The notes under the pieces were generated by a model that saw only the letters and a program-made list of their open reading frames with translations, was not told where the DNA came from and made no database searches. DNA of 64,000 bases, taken from assembly GCA_016648135.1 (NCBI GenBank), contig JADDOH010002630.1:1-64000 (forward strand), given 5' to 3'. A program made the position numbers and the translations under genes. Below, piece after piece: positions 20,471-32,035 of this stretch; the stretch's first letter is position 1; each line of letters begins with the position of its first letter. Source of the DNA: Agrypnia vestita. Lineage: Eukaryota > Arthropoda > Insecta > Trichoptera > Phryganeidae.

Positions 20471-22584
20471 GTATGTTGAAATCACTATTGACAGATTATT
20501 GATAAACACAATATTTTTTTTCCATTTTTCAATTTTAAATACACAATAAAGTTTTTTTAAATAAAGGCAAAATGTTTAAATTTTAATTGAAAATTAATAA
20601 TATTAATATATCTAATTAAATCATTTCTGGTTCCACTCGCTTATATTGCACATGCACCACTGGAGATTGGTATTTAACATCTATTTATTTACAAAACTAA
20701 AAGTCATTATCAGGCACGAGACAATCATATTCCTGTATATGAAAAATTAATTTATAATTACCTAAGTACATCATTAAATTTGCATAATAGTGTGGTGTTC
20801 TATATTGAAATACATAATCCATAATAATACATAATAAAGTTAACATTATCCATATATTTATTTTTGTCATTATTCGGTTTGACCGAGGCAAAATAATAAT
20901 ATTTATTGCGGAATGATTTTTGCTTTCAATGTCTGTTTACATCAGTGTGCTTATTATTTGTTGTGTTCATAATTGTTTATATTTTCTCGTAAACGCTCTC
21001 AGAATTTTTTTTATAATTAAATTATATCCTTTTTAAAACTAACAACATTAAAATGTTGGTAATCTACTTTAATTTTATTTATTATGTACAAGGTTATGCT
21101 TTGGAGCACTTGGGAGCACTGCTTATTTCACAATAAATTTTATCTCTGATTCTCCACAGTGAATTCATTAAGTATTTCAGCTCATTGAATGAAACTATCC
21201 TTTTTGCCTTCAAATATTTAGTTCCTACAGCTCATTTTTATTTGTTCAGCTGTTGTGGTCTGTTATTGTTCTAGAGACAATATCAATAATACTGTCTAAA
21301 TCTATAGTGTTTAAAGATCCATGTTACTGTGCCCTATGTTCTAAAAGTGTTATTACCCCTGTTATGTTTTATAATTATTTTATGTAAATACACATGCGGT
21401 GATGGTGTGGCTGTGACAGAAGCTTTTTTCCATCTGGCAACATTGGTTTTAATATATATATGTAATGGTTTTGATTTAATGATACCTCAGTTAACACATT
21501 TAAGCTTTTGTTACTCATTCTCACGGTATTTTAATGACCCGAATAGGGAGATTAATATCATACTCCTCTATTAGTATTAAATAAGTATAAATAATAAACT
21601 TCTTGATGTAATGAGTAAAACAGCATAAAATCCTAAATAAATATGTCAAGTAGTATTTCTCAGGTCTTAGCATTTTATATTTAACATTTACAGATTATGT
21701 TAAATTTGTGGAAAATGGTTTTAAGTACTTTGAAATTGCTGCATAATAACAACTTTTAATTCCCAACAAAATAATTAATTCTGTTTTTGTAAATTTTCTT
21801 AAATGAATGTGTTGTAGTTTAATTCTTAACCGAGGTAACATTGTCCTTTAACTGGGATTGAATAATATTTGTTTTATATTATTATGACTAAAGTAAAATT
21901 GACAAATTAAAAACATAGTAAAAGTACAAATCAAGAACATGAAGCAAAATAAATAATATTTGCATAAAATACAAAAATTGTATACAATATGAAATTCAAA
22001 TATTCGAACCTCTAAATCGAAATGAAACAGAATGATTGAACTCAAAATAAAATATGATTTTAATTTATTTTCTATGTTTATGTTGGTTAAAAATGGCTTA
22101 CATTATTCACACTTATAGATTTAGTGTATAAGTATTTTATTAGGAATGATTGTAACTACTATCAAACTATTACAACAACCAACCATGGCGAAAGTTGACT
22201 CATTCACAATACACTTACTTATGACGTTTTCTGGCATATTAAAAACCAGGACGATTCCAGTCAATTTGGATCTTGAATTTTAAAGCCAACAAGTAATATA
22301 ACATTCATTTTTAATCATGTGTCGACTATATGCTTAACGGTACTTAACATGTCACAATGCACCTACAACGCTCACGCAAATCATCATTGTCATGTGTCAA
22401 TGTATATATTCATCATCATATTCAGATCATGGTAAACCTATTAATCACTTGCTGTATTAATCACTTGTTATAAGAGTTATCAATATCTGGAGGATGATTT
22501 TAATTGTGTTTTTGAAGTGATATTTCTTTTATTTAATCTATTCAATGTAGATGTGAGCATTATCAATAGTGCTTTGAGTTTGTA

Positions 22585-22695
22585 TGAAGTGTATGTGTAT
22601 GTGTATGTGTGTGTATGTTTGCGTACAAAGGATAAGACAATCTAGCATACACTCATCTAATACATTCATACATACAATCATACATACACTCATAC
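22585..22695. repeat. GTATGT / CATACA microsatellite zone
   Basis: GTGTATGTGTATGTGTATGT on the left and CATACATACAATCATACATA on the right, about 50 bp apart, roughly complementary to each other. Confidence 0.8.
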
Positions 22696-24608
22696 ACCAA
22701 AGACAACACATTTGTTAAATATCTCTGTCCTTGTAATTATTGGAGCTTTAACAATAATTTTCAAGGTAGTTTTCTGAGCAGCGGCCTCTCCCCGTAAAAT
22801 CTTACGTGTTGAATGATTGCATTGTAAGTTATTTCTAAAAGATTAAAAATCTAGAAAGTTTCTCATGGTTCTAAAAAAGTAGATATTATCACACCAACCT
22901 TTGCAGAGATTTTCATAGTTCAGGAATCTTTTGGACAATTAATTTCATACAACAACTACCATAAAATTACATGTAAACTCCTCATTTATCTTTGGTCACG
23001 AATTCACAATCTAGTGATAAAGTCGGTATGATCAAATGTTTGCTTCAAAATTGAGAGCGGATGTAAATAATTTTCTTGTCTTTCTTCAAACTTCTTCAGA
23101 TTCATAGTTTAAAATATTATACCTATTTCCTAGGCGGTTTAACCCACCTTTTGCATGCATCATAAAAAACCTAACTATGTACATTTGGGTATTGTTTTTC
23201 CAATAAAATCTTTTAAGTTTCCGTACTAATAAACCCCTCAAAATCTCACAACGCTATTGGAAAAGAAGTTAAGATGCAGGTGACGGAAGAAAAGAGAAGG
23301 TTTTTTTTGGAGTATCCTGTGTTTTTATTCAAAAATATTATTGAAATTAAAACTCTACTCCCGTCAAGTTTGACTATGAGAGGAAGTACAAAAGTTGGGT
23401 AATATTCTTAAACAGATTATACACTATTAAAAATCAAACAGTGCTCCTAATGAGATCTTCAGTTGGTCCTGCTCAACAATATTCTATAAGTAAAGAAGTT
23501 TTTAAAGTTAGTTAGTTTTTAAAGTTAGTAAGTAGTGTCTGGCTTGCTTTTTGTGTCTGTCCCCCGTCCCCATTTAATTAATGGAAATTAAATGATTTTT
23601 TACAAAATAATGCTATGAAACTAAAAAGATTTTTTTTATTAAACGAGTGAACAGGCTAATTTTATATGAATTTTGCCATTTTAATTTTAACCTTTTTTAT
23701 GATTTTTTATTTATAATGCTGCTTTTTAAAACGCACTGATTCCTTTCATGTCAATTTTCTCGTGCTTTTTGTCCTCATGGTGCTTACCTGGTTTGTGAGT
23801 CGGTTTTGTTTTTTATTTTACGGCTTGATCGTTATGAAATCTTTGTTTTGATTCGGATAATTCTTTTTGAGCATGAAATAATAATCATTGAGTAGGTATT
23901 TTCAAAGCTTTTAAAACATGTGAAAATGAATTGATTATATGTATTTAAAAACATTTTATCATTATTATTGCCTGCCATGGTAGGGTCCAAAAGGATATAA
24001 AAAAGCGATTGAATGAATGAAACAATTTTAATTTGTTTTAAATACCTAATGTATTTCTTAAAACTGATAAATTATTTTCATAAATACCAACATTTTAACA
24101 TCGTTTTTATAAAATCTGAATTATGTAACATAGCCCACGATTGACATTAGTGACACAATTAACTAAATTATTAATTTCTTTCCTATCGCTAAGCATTAAA
24201 AATTTATTCCGATGTTAACATGTTTTTGGATTTGCATAGTGTTCAGAAGTTTTGGTATTCGTTTTGCGCACTCATATTGTTCATGTCAAGATGACATTAC
24301 TTCAAAGCACCGTGGTTTTGGAAAGTCCACAATCAATTGATTTGATTTGATTTTAGTCTTTTATCTTGTAACACTTGCTCTTGCACTAATGCAACCATTT
24401 CTAAAGTGGGTGCTTTTACTGGTACTGATTTGCCTTAATAAGTAAACTGTCTAGCTCTATCTTTCGCTATAGAATACGTCTCAGAGGATTCTACGTACAC
24501 ATTATCTAAATATTGTTTAATTTTTGAAAGAAACTTGATTAGCTTTTAGAATATATGTAGACGACTTATGTTGGATTTAATTTACACACTGTTGAGAGTG
24601 GAGTTATT

Positions 24609-24845
24609 CAGGCGCGTGCAGTGGGAACATTGAAGCGTGACTTTTTTGTAAACATATTTTTTTGTTTTGAAAAAAAAAAGAAATCAAACATTTATGCTAC
24701 AGATTTTTATGATATATCTAAATATGAATACTATGATAACAATTGTGATAGAAATATTACGAAATATATGTTGTATTCTGATTTTTTTTTCCAAATAATT
24801 GGTCACGTAAAAGTCATACTGCGATGTTCCCACTGCACGCCCCTG
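24609..24845. mobile_element. hAT MITE, 237 bp
   Basis: Perfect 8-bp duplication GAGTTATT on each side (24601-24608 and 24846-24853). Terminal inverted repeats CAGGCGCGTGCAGTGGGAAC and the complement of GTTCCCACTGCACGCCCCTG. No coding capacity. A decayed relative lies at 55874-56126. Confidence 0.9.
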
Positions 24846-25348
24846 GAGTTATTACATTTTAACTGTTAAATAACATGCTATGCGGATGTGGTCAATGTAG
24901 TATGTATTCATACTCACTCTAAATTATTTAGGCAGGATACCTAATGAACCTTTTGTATCTTACTGATATAATTTATATAAACAATATTATGTATATTATT
25001 AATAACTAATACATACATTAATACCACAAATAAAAAAATTATATATCATTTTATTTTGTATTTAATTTATTCTTAATCATTCATTGCTGAATGCAATATA
25101 TTTGGGAAATAACTAAAATTTTGGCTTATAACAAGTTATTAATTTCTAGCAAAAATGCAGTTAGCATCACTTCATTTGTATATAATTCAAAAAATTTTGT
25201 ATTACATATTATTTTTATTTACAACACTAATGTTCTCTTATCTAATGTGGGTTTCAATGAATCCTTTAATTTGTTTTCATAGAGTAGGCTTTTATTATGT
25301 AATTGTACAATGGATTATAAGGTTAAGCCCGATCCCTTATATTTACAG

Positions 25349-26950
25349 AGTATATTTCCCAAAATCGAGGGAGATAAAGTGATTCAGGAAGATGTCGATT
25401 TAAATGAGTTTGTTCAAGAGTTGCCAGAGTCTTCGAAACTCAATGAAATCGAAAAAAAAGAAGACAAAACAATAACTGTGAAGCCAAAGATAGAGTATGA
25501 AATAGTTCATGTGAGTGATACCATAAAGAGGCGCCTAGAATCCTCAAGTACTGTGCCTGATTTGGTGCAAACGACTAATGATACTAAAATTAAAGGAAAC
25601 AAGTCCAAAATTCCTTTGGCATTAAAAAGTCCTGTACCCATTAGAAAAAATCTGATGAAAGATGAAGATAAATCTGAGACCAAAATATGTTCAGATCAAT
25701 CACAAGAAAAGGACGAACCTGAATCTATACCTACAGAAAAAGATTTACAAGAAAGTCATAAAATCGCAGATACTTTCAATTTGTCTGATGACAGTGCACT
25801 ATTTTCTCAAATATCTGGAAACACTCTTGTTGTCAATAAACCCAGTAATGATAAGTCTACCAAACAAAATTTTTGTCATATGGTAGAAGTAAAAGAAAGT
25901 GAAATATTCAAGTCTACAATCAATACTGTTGAACCCATGGAGGTATATCCATCAGCATCTGTTGAAACTGCTATGCAATACGGACCCAACAGTGTTGAAA
26001 TGGTTGAGATCATTGATACTGAAACAGAATCTCCCGCAGATTCGGATGTTGAAGAAAGACAAAAATCTGCCGCTAATAGTCAAGAAGGACTTTCTGAATG
26101 GGCTGCGATACAATTATCCAAACTGGATTCAACAGCTAGGATGTCACCAGTTGTGACAGATAAGTCTCCTCAACAGGACACTCATGAAACCTTTATTGTT
26201 GAAGTTAATAAGACAGAAGAAGCGTCTAAACCTCTACTAAGCATACTAAAGAGGAGAAAGATTTTAAATGATAGTGAAAATGATACGGATGTCAAAGTAC
26301 TCAAGACTTACCAAAATAAAGATATTAATATGAAAGTGGTGACTGTTCAAGAGTCGGCAAAACACTATGATAATCAATCAGGATCCAGCGGAAAACTTCC
26401 TTCTACACCTCCTTCAACTCCCTCTATAGAAGTCCTTTATGACCAAAATCCGTTACTAAAAGATTTAGAAAACAAAATATCTGAATTAGAAAGTAAACAA
26501 AATGCAGCCCACCTTAAAGATAAGGGTGCAGTAGCTGAGTACTTGATTTTGGATGACACACCAAAGCATGAGGCACCTTTAAAGAATGTTGAGTCAGTTA
26601 CAAAAGATTCTTTAAGAGAACCCGCAACTCTTGAGAAACCTGCTTATACAACTATACCTGATGTACAACTAACAATGATTGAATCAAAAATAAAAATCAC
26701 CAAAAAAGTTGTAGGTAATATTGAAAGCAGTACACCGTCAAGAATAAGTCGTAAATCTTCAGGAATTGGAAATTCAGAAGGTACAGAAGATGAGAATGAA
26801 AGTTTTTATGGATCTGATAAAGAGACAGATGATGCTGTTGTATTTTCCGATGATGATGAAGGAATACAAGTCAACACCAAGAAATCTGATTTACCACCAG
26901 CTCAAGAATTCTTCAGATTCCAAATTAAGCCTTCCAGCACCATAGATAAG
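25349..26950 (+). CDS. Dys: Dystrophin exon 17: 534-codon disordered insertion in the rod
   Basis: 1602 bp, phase 0 at both ends (TTTACAG|AGT and GATAAG|GTATAT), open throughout. Starts SIFPKIEGDKVIQEDVDLNE. Composition is Ser, Glu, Lys, Asp and Thr rich, with few aromatic residues and no spectrin-repeat Trp pattern. Notable parts: VEIIDTETESPADSDVEERQ; KLPSTPPSTPSIEVLY; a short coiled-coil patch LLKDLENKISELESKQ; and an acidic tail ETDDAVVFSDDDEGIQ. Probably intrinsically disordered and phosphorylated (inferred). Whether it is constitutive or alternatively spliced cannot be told; skipping it would keep frame. No function recognised. Confidence 0.88.
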
Positions 26951-27220
26951 GTATATTATGCGTTAAATAAATTTGTTGTGATGTGTTATTTTAAAAGGGT
27001 TTAGTAACATGGTTGTTTAAATAACATTTCTTAGTCACAGACTCGTAACTTTTAATTCAACAGTTTGAGCATGTTTAAATAATATGGTTTTTCAGGATAC
27101 ACTTTCTTAATATTGAAATAATGTTCTTCAATTTAATAATAAAGGTTTTATGTTTAACTATACTAAATTTAGATTGTGAGCTGAAACCATTACACAATTA
27201 ATAAAACATTTCGTTTTTAG

Positions 27221-27901
27221 GAGCAAATTAATATTGCGGCATCTAATGAAAAATATCCTGTATCCACTTCCACTCCCATAAAACTTGTTGGAGATAAACC
27301 GGATGTTTGCAACATCTCAATACCGCCAACCGCAGACCAGGAAGCTTTGGTGGCTCTTTCTCCAAAAATGAAGGCAAAACCATTCTCATATGACAACAAA
27401 TTGCAAACATCGCCCAAAGAACAGCCAAAGTCTCCCAGCACAAAGAAATTGGCTTCTCCAATTTTTGAGACCAAATTAAAGCTAGCTGACAAAAAATCTC
27501 CCGGGGCTCCTCCGAGTCCCCTGCCAAAGCCGAACAAAAGTAAACTCCCGCCGGTACCTGTGAGTCCAATTGCTAAAACAAAATCTTTCATTCCGATAAG
27601 TAAAGAAAGAATACAGGGGAAGCCGCCTGGTAATTCTTCTATCACCGATAAGTCACCCTCTCCATCTCTGTCCTTGGAATCACCGCTTACGCCGTCGGCC
27701 AGCGATGGTCCTCCTAAGTGGACACCGTCGTCACCAATCACACCCAGAGAGTCGGACATGAAGAAGCTCTTTGGTTTTGAGTGTGATGATGAGCTGGTAC
27801 AGTTTGAACTGGAAGCCATTCAGATGATGAGACGGATGGATGTGATGCTCATTACTGTTGGTGGTGTAGACAATGAAAGAGATCCGGGGAAAAGGCTAGA
27901 G
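27221..27901 (+). CDS. Dys: Dystrophin exon 18: proline-rich linker and return to spectrin repeat (14)
   Basis: 681 bp, 227 codons, phase 0 at both ends. Acceptor CGTTTTTAG, donor CTAGAG|GTAAAA. Residues about 60-170 are Pro/Ser/Lys rich with many SP and PxxP sites (APPSPLPKPNKSKLPPVPVS, then SPSPSLSLESPLTPSASD), suited to SH3- or WW-type binding and proline-directed phosphorylation (inferred). From about residue 175 the sequence turns helical: ELVQFELEAIQMMRRMDVML resembles helix A of vertebrate repeat 14. Confidence 0.9.
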
Positions 27902-28181
27902 GTAAAATGTTATTATTTAAAATTGAAATAATTTTTGAGGTTTTTTAAAAATGTTCATATGTATGTATTTTCAATAATAAACATGTTTTTTGGAGGTCTT
28001 TTTTGTCATTTTAGATATTTTTATGTACAAGATATCTCTAAATGTCCAGGAAATTACTGGAAAAATATTTAAATTTCTTCATTTAATAATCAAAATTTTT
28101 CATAAAATTTTGGCAAAGGATTTTGACTATTTTAATCTGTGTCCTATTAAAACATCCTGATTTTGTGCTGCTTGGTTTCAG

Positions 28182-28685
28182 ATTTTGAAGAGTGAACTTG
28201 GTGGCCTAGCCCCTGATGCAGCATCACTCATATCTCGCGGAGATAGTTTAGTTTACACAAAACATAAAACAAATCCATCACTGGCCGACCATCTAAAAAC
28301 AAGATATCAAGACAAATTGCGGAACAAATGGTCCAAGGTCATGTCTGAGATAGAAACAAAGAGAAACACTGCGAGGAAAGCCGAAGATGATTTGAAAGAG
28401 TTTAACACTCTCACCAGCGACCTTCAAAAATGGTTGGATGAAATCAAGTTGGAATTGCAGAAGGCCAACAATTATAACAATCAATCTGAGACTTTGAAGG
28501 AGGAATTCAAAACGAGGGAGCGAGATGTACTGAAACTGAATGATGTTGCTAGAGAACTGAAGCTAATGCGCGTAGGCTACCAAGAAAAGAATCTTGGAGA
28601 CGTAAATGCCACGTGGGTTAAGGTCGCTGAACAGTATGCCACTATCAGTGCTCCATCTAAAGACAAGGAAAAACATGCTAAAAAT
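28182..28685 (+). CDS. Dys: Dystrophin exon 19: spectrin repeats 14 and 15
   Basis: 504 bp, phase 0 at both ends. Acceptor TTGGTTTCAG, donor AAAAAT|GTAATT. Begins ILKSELGGLAPDAASLISRG, then LRNKWSKVMSEIETKRNTAR (helix C of repeat 14), then LTSDLQKWLDEIKLELQKAN (helix A of repeat 15). The register with vertebrate repeats 14-15 is clear again after the inserted exons. Confidence 0.93.
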
Positions 28686-28771
28686 GTAATTTTTCATATT
28701 AAAATTTTTCTTATTCCATTGTGTATTATGAAAACTGATTACAATATATTTCTACTACATTCACTTTTCAG

Positions 28772-28918
28772 GAGGCGATTGCACAAAAAGCTGCAGAATT
28801 CGTTACCAGAGTTAACAAAGTAAGGGAAGCAGTTTCAACCATTTCCAGGCAGCTTAACGCTCATCCGTTAAATGGACTGGATTATGATGAATTTCCGCAA
28901 CAGGAAGATGCATTACTT
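28772..28918 (+). CDS. Dys: Dystrophin exon 20: spectrin repeat 16, first part
   Basis: 147 bp after an 86-bp intron, phase 0 at both ends. Acceptor CACTTTTCAG, donor TTACTT|GTAAGT. Encodes EFVTRVNKVREAVSTISRQL and LDYDEFPQQEDALL: helix A and the A-B loop. No full ORF marks it; phase and helix pattern do. Confidence 0.88.
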
Positions 28919-28984
28919 GTAAGTCCTACTTATTCATCATAATTGGGTCTACTGCTTGGACATCATTATTCCACTACTCTCGAT

Positions 28985-29330
28985 TACGCTGTGTCCATTA
29001 CTTGGGGTCACTGGTGGTTTAATTTTTCTTCTCAGAGTCTGACTGCCACTGATGAGAAAATCTATTTAAGTAGTCTTTCATTTCTCATATGGTGAGTGTG
29101 TCCATTCGATTTACCTGAGATCTGACGAGAAGTGGTCTCATCCCAGATTATTCTCAGATGATATCATTTCTGATTTGATCTCTCAACCTCATCCACGCTA
29201 TTCTTCTTAAGTATCTTATTTCTGCAGCCTTGCCCGATTTCTCTCCGTCAATATCCAAATGTGACCGACATACATCAGGGTGGCTGCGTATATTGTCAGT
29301 TTAGTCTTATTGTTGAGTTCTGCTATTCTT
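28985..29330 (-). pseudogene. Decayed non-LTR retrotransposon (RTE/CR1-like) RT C-terminus
   Basis: Minus-strand translation gives, with stops and shifts, LTIYAATLMYVGH and RYLRRIAWMRLRDQIRND, the pattern that follows the RT domain in many insect LINEs (a LLYG or ATLMYG line, then YLRRI.G..R.DRIRN). It is broken by several stops. Confidence 0.6.
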
Positions 29331-29407
29331 ATTACTTAGCTATACAGTGTCATTAGAACCCTACTAACTGAGTAGTTGTAAGTTTTACAACAATAGTAAA
29401 TAATAAC

Positions 29408-29600
29408 TGAGTAGCTTGTTGGTCTTGTGGTTAGGACACTCGCCTCGTGATCTAATGGTCGCGGGTTCGAATCTCAGCCCAGACTAGGAAGTTAGTCCTA
29501 TTTTCATAGCACAAGCGTTTAGCTTAGTTTGAAAATAGTAAGAATATTGATGTGACACGTATTCCGTGTTCGCATCTCTATTTATTTAAAAAAAAAAAAA
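29408..29600 (+). mobile_element. tRNA-derived SINE family A, copy 1
   Basis: Starts GAGTAGCTTGTTGGTCTTGT, has an A-box-like TGTGGTTAGGACACTCGCC and a B-box GGGTTCGAATCTC, then a body ending CACGTATTCCGTGTTCGCAT and a poly-A tail. About 190 bp. Other copies: 55114 (+), 34192 (-), and a fragment at 56024 (-). Confidence 0.88.
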
Positions 29601-29659
29601 AATTTTTTTCCTATAATTTGTATAATATATAAAATTATATCTACATTATTTTTTTGCAG

Positions 29660-29835
29660 AAAGTGAAAGAATCACTCATTGTGTGTCGCCCAACTTACGA
29701 AGAAATTGAATGTGACAGTGGAGCCGTCATCCGTAAGTGCAAAAAAGAGCAAAGTGAACAAATAAAAAGGGTACTCGAAAAATTAAAAGAGGAATGGATA
29801 GCTGTCAATAAAAGTTATAAAGACAGAAATGAAAG
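29660..29835 (+). CDS. Dys: Dystrophin exon 21: spectrin repeat 16, remainder
   Basis: 176 bp, phase 0 in, two bases of a split Arg codon out (GAAAG|GTATGC). Encodes KVKESLIVCRPTYEEIECDS and LEKLKEEWIAVNKSYKDRNE. The W..VNK.YKDR motif is nearly identical to the end of vertebrate repeat 16, which confirms the position in the rod. Confidence 0.94.
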
Positions 29836-29931
29836 GTATGCTGATTATTTTTTATTTTATTTTAGAATTTTTTTTTATGCCTATTAGCCTTTTAGTAAGA
29901 AATGTATTTAACGGATTTTGTTTTACAACAG

Positions 29932-30088
29932 ATGGAATAAAAGCCAGGCTGTGTGGGTCGGGCTATACACCAACTTGGAACAGTTTGGCGAATGGTTGGA
30001 TCAGGCTGACAGAATGGTTCTCGATATTGGTAAAGAGGGACTGCCTCTCAAAGATATGAAACAAAAACAAAAGGATTTGGAAAAACAG
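29932..30088 (+). CDS. Dys: Dystrophin exon 22: spectrin repeat 17, helices A and B
   Basis: 157 bp after a 96-bp intron. Acceptor TTTACAACAG, donor AAACAG|GTGACA, leaves in phase 0. Encodes WNKSQAVWVGLYTNLEQFGE and WLDQADRMVLDIGKEGLPLK. Vertebrate repeat 17 is part of the neuronal nitric oxide synthase binding site; whether that holds in insects cannot be told here. Confidence 0.93.
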
Positions 30089-30169
30089 GTGACAAAAATA
30101 AACGGCCAATTGAATGTTTCTGTAAGAAAGCATTGTTGAAGGTGTGTTTGACTGACTGTTGTTTTTAAG

Positions 30170-30330
30170 GTATCGAGCAAACACCGCCAAGTGAACGCCA
30201 TCACCACAGTCAGCCGAGATGTGGTGGCAAAGTGTTCACAGCCATTATCAAATGATATCAGTGAGCAAGTTGAACTTTTGAAGGACCGTTGGCTGCAACT
30301 CACAAACAAAATGAACATGCTGAGAGACAG
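30170..30330 (+). CDS. Dys: Dystrophin exon 23: spectrin repeat 17, helix C
   Basis: 161 bp after an 81-bp intron, phase 0 in, two bases out (GACAG|GTATTT). Encodes VSSKHRQVNAITTVSRDVVA and QVELLKDRWLQLTNKMNMLR, with the invariant Trp of helix C. Confidence 0.93.
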
Positions 30331-30532
30331 GTATTTATGACTTTTCATTTGTATTATAATGTGATGACCAGACATGAAGTACTGGCTTACCTCGTTAAGG
30401 GTTACACCAACCGTCCTGGTAGCTTGAGATTTAAGTAGGAATCGGGTGATTTTTTACAGGGTGATTATTTTTTTTATTGGCACTTATTTAGGTACATATT
30501 AAACTAATATTATATTGGAAAATTTTGAAAAA

Positions 30533-30850
30533 AAAAGTTCGCATCATGTCCATTCCTGTGGAGTTCTCCGCCATGACTGAGATGCAAGTTTCTCCGGTGC
30601 ATGTTTGTCTGATACAGAAAATAAGGTTTTTGTAAAAATGAGAGCCATTTGAAAAAAAAACTTTTTTTTTTTTCTTAAGAAATTGTTATTAACAAATGGC
30701 TTATCGGATTAAAAAAATACCTATGCGAGATTTTACATATTTCATTTCTAAATACATGACCTTCTTTTCTCTCTCATTCAAACGTGCACAGGGGAAAGTT
30801 ACATCGCAGTCAGGGCCAAGGAGCTCCACGGTCATGATGTAGCCATTTAA
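30533..30850. mobile_element. Inverted-repeat element, GTGGAGCTCC family, copy 1
   Basis: Left CATGTCCATTCCTGTGGAGT faces right GGAGCTCCACGGTCATGATG as imperfect inverted ends. The internal TTAACAAATGGCTTATCGGA and TTTCATTTCTAAA are also found in the longer copy at 36975-37630. Confidence 0.6.
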
Positions 30851-30878
30851 TTTTTTTTTCATAATTTTTTCCAACAAT

Positions 30879-31407
30879 ACAGGGTGTACCAGAGCTAGCA
30901 GCAGAAACTTGGTCGGTAGATTCCTGACTATGTTATGAGTCTAAAATGTTCAAGCAACCATGACCTAATATCAATAGTTATGGAGATATGCAATATCAAA
31001 TTTTGCATTATTTTTCAATATTTCTGACTCATTTTTTGCAAAAAAGTTGAACAATCATTACAGTAACTTGTATCGATTATGAAAAATTCATTTGCTTCAA
31101 TAAAACTTAAATGAAATGATAAAAACCTTGTAAAAATGACTTTTTTCAATTTTTGCAAGGTTTTTATCATTTTATTCGACTTGTATTAAAGCGAATGAAT
31201 TTTTCATAATCGACATAAGATACTGTAATGATAGTTCAACTTTTTTCAAAAAATAAGTAAGAAATATTGAAATAAAATGCAAACTATTATATTGCATATC
31301 TCCATAACTATTAATATTAGTCCATGGTTGCTTGAACATTCCGGACTCATAACATAGTCAGGAATCTATCTGCCAAGTTTCTGCTGCTAGCTCTGGTACA
31401 CCTTGTA
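30879..31407. repeat. Foldback family 2, copy b (long palindrome)
   Basis: Two arms of about 255 bp. Outer ends TACAGGGTGTACCAGAGCTA and TAGCTCTGGTACACCTTGTA are near-perfect complements, and the match continues to the centre near 31143 (GACTTTTTTCAATTTTTGCA). The most intact copy in the window. Confidence 0.9.
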
Positions 31408-31677
31408 TTATAGTTTAATATGGAAAAAATAATTAATCATCCCCTTGTCAAAAATCACCCAATTTCTTCCTAAATTTCGGGCTCCCAGGGTATTGTGACT
31501 GACCCATTAAAGATCTTGCTAGCGCAGTATAGAATTATATGATATTGGATTGAGTTTTATGTTATTAGGATATAAGGGTTTATGAGAATTCGATTGTTAT
31601 GATCGTATGATTTACAAAAATTATTTATCGAACAGAGTCAATAAGTAAAATATAATTAATTAGATAAATATATTATA

Positions 31678-32035
31678 GTTGTCTCATAGAGACGAAACTA
31701 TTTTTTTATATAGGGAAAATAGGTATGGGAATCTTTTTTGGGTGTTCATAGGGCTTATGAACCATCTATCTTAAGTGCTGGCTTAAGTGATCACTTTACA
31801 CATTGTAACGTTCACCAGTTCCCCTCATGATAAACTACCACATATATAAAGTTGGATAAGTAGATAGGTCATAAGCCCTATGAACACTAAAAAAAGACCT
31901 CCGTACCTACTTTCCCATATAAAAAAATAGCTTCATCTCTATAAGACGTCTAAAATATATTGTGATTAATGATGTCTCCCTGGGATGAAAATTCAGTATT
32001 TTGTTCATAAAAATTTGAACATACTCAAAATATTC
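31678..32035. repeat. Foldback family 1, two arms, abutting an exon
   Basis: Left arm about 31681-31800 (GGTATGGGAATCTTTTTTGG, GTTCATAGGGCTTATGA) and right arm about 31873-31990 (TCATAAGCCCTATGAACAC). Arms are more diverged than in the 7210 copy and the loop is short. The right flank with AACATACTCAAAATATTCTT runs to within about 20 bp of the exon 24 acceptor. Confidence 0.8.

Larger units (their letters stand above)
20471..25348 (+). other. Dys: 4.9 kb Dys intron
   Basis: GT-AG intron. Contains a GTATGT/CATACA microsatellite zone (22585-22695) and a small hAT element (24609-24845). Otherwise AT-rich with no exon-like open frame that keeps the flanking phase. The acceptor TATATTTACAG gives phase 0 into exon 17. 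An ATG in the same frame at 25310 would allow a transcript starting inside the intron, but nothing else supports one. Confidence 0.75.
28919..29659 (+). other. Dys: Dys intron with a LINE remnant and a SINE
   Basis: 741 bp GT-AG intron. Contains a decayed LINE RT tail on the minus strand (28985-29330) and a plus-strand SINE (29408-29600), whose poly-A is followed by about 60 bp before the next exon. Confidence 0.85.

Noticed and set aside
22585..22695. CRISPR-like repeat array
   Set aside because: Eukaryotic microsatellite of GTATGT/CATACA words with no spacers.
25310..25348. ATG at 25310 as the start of a separate gene (564 codons)
   Set aside because: A good acceptor (TTTACAG) follows at 25348 in the same frame, exon 16 ends in phase 0, and the frame continues through exon 18 into spectrin repeat 14, so an internal Dys exon is simpler. 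An alternative start cannot be excluded.
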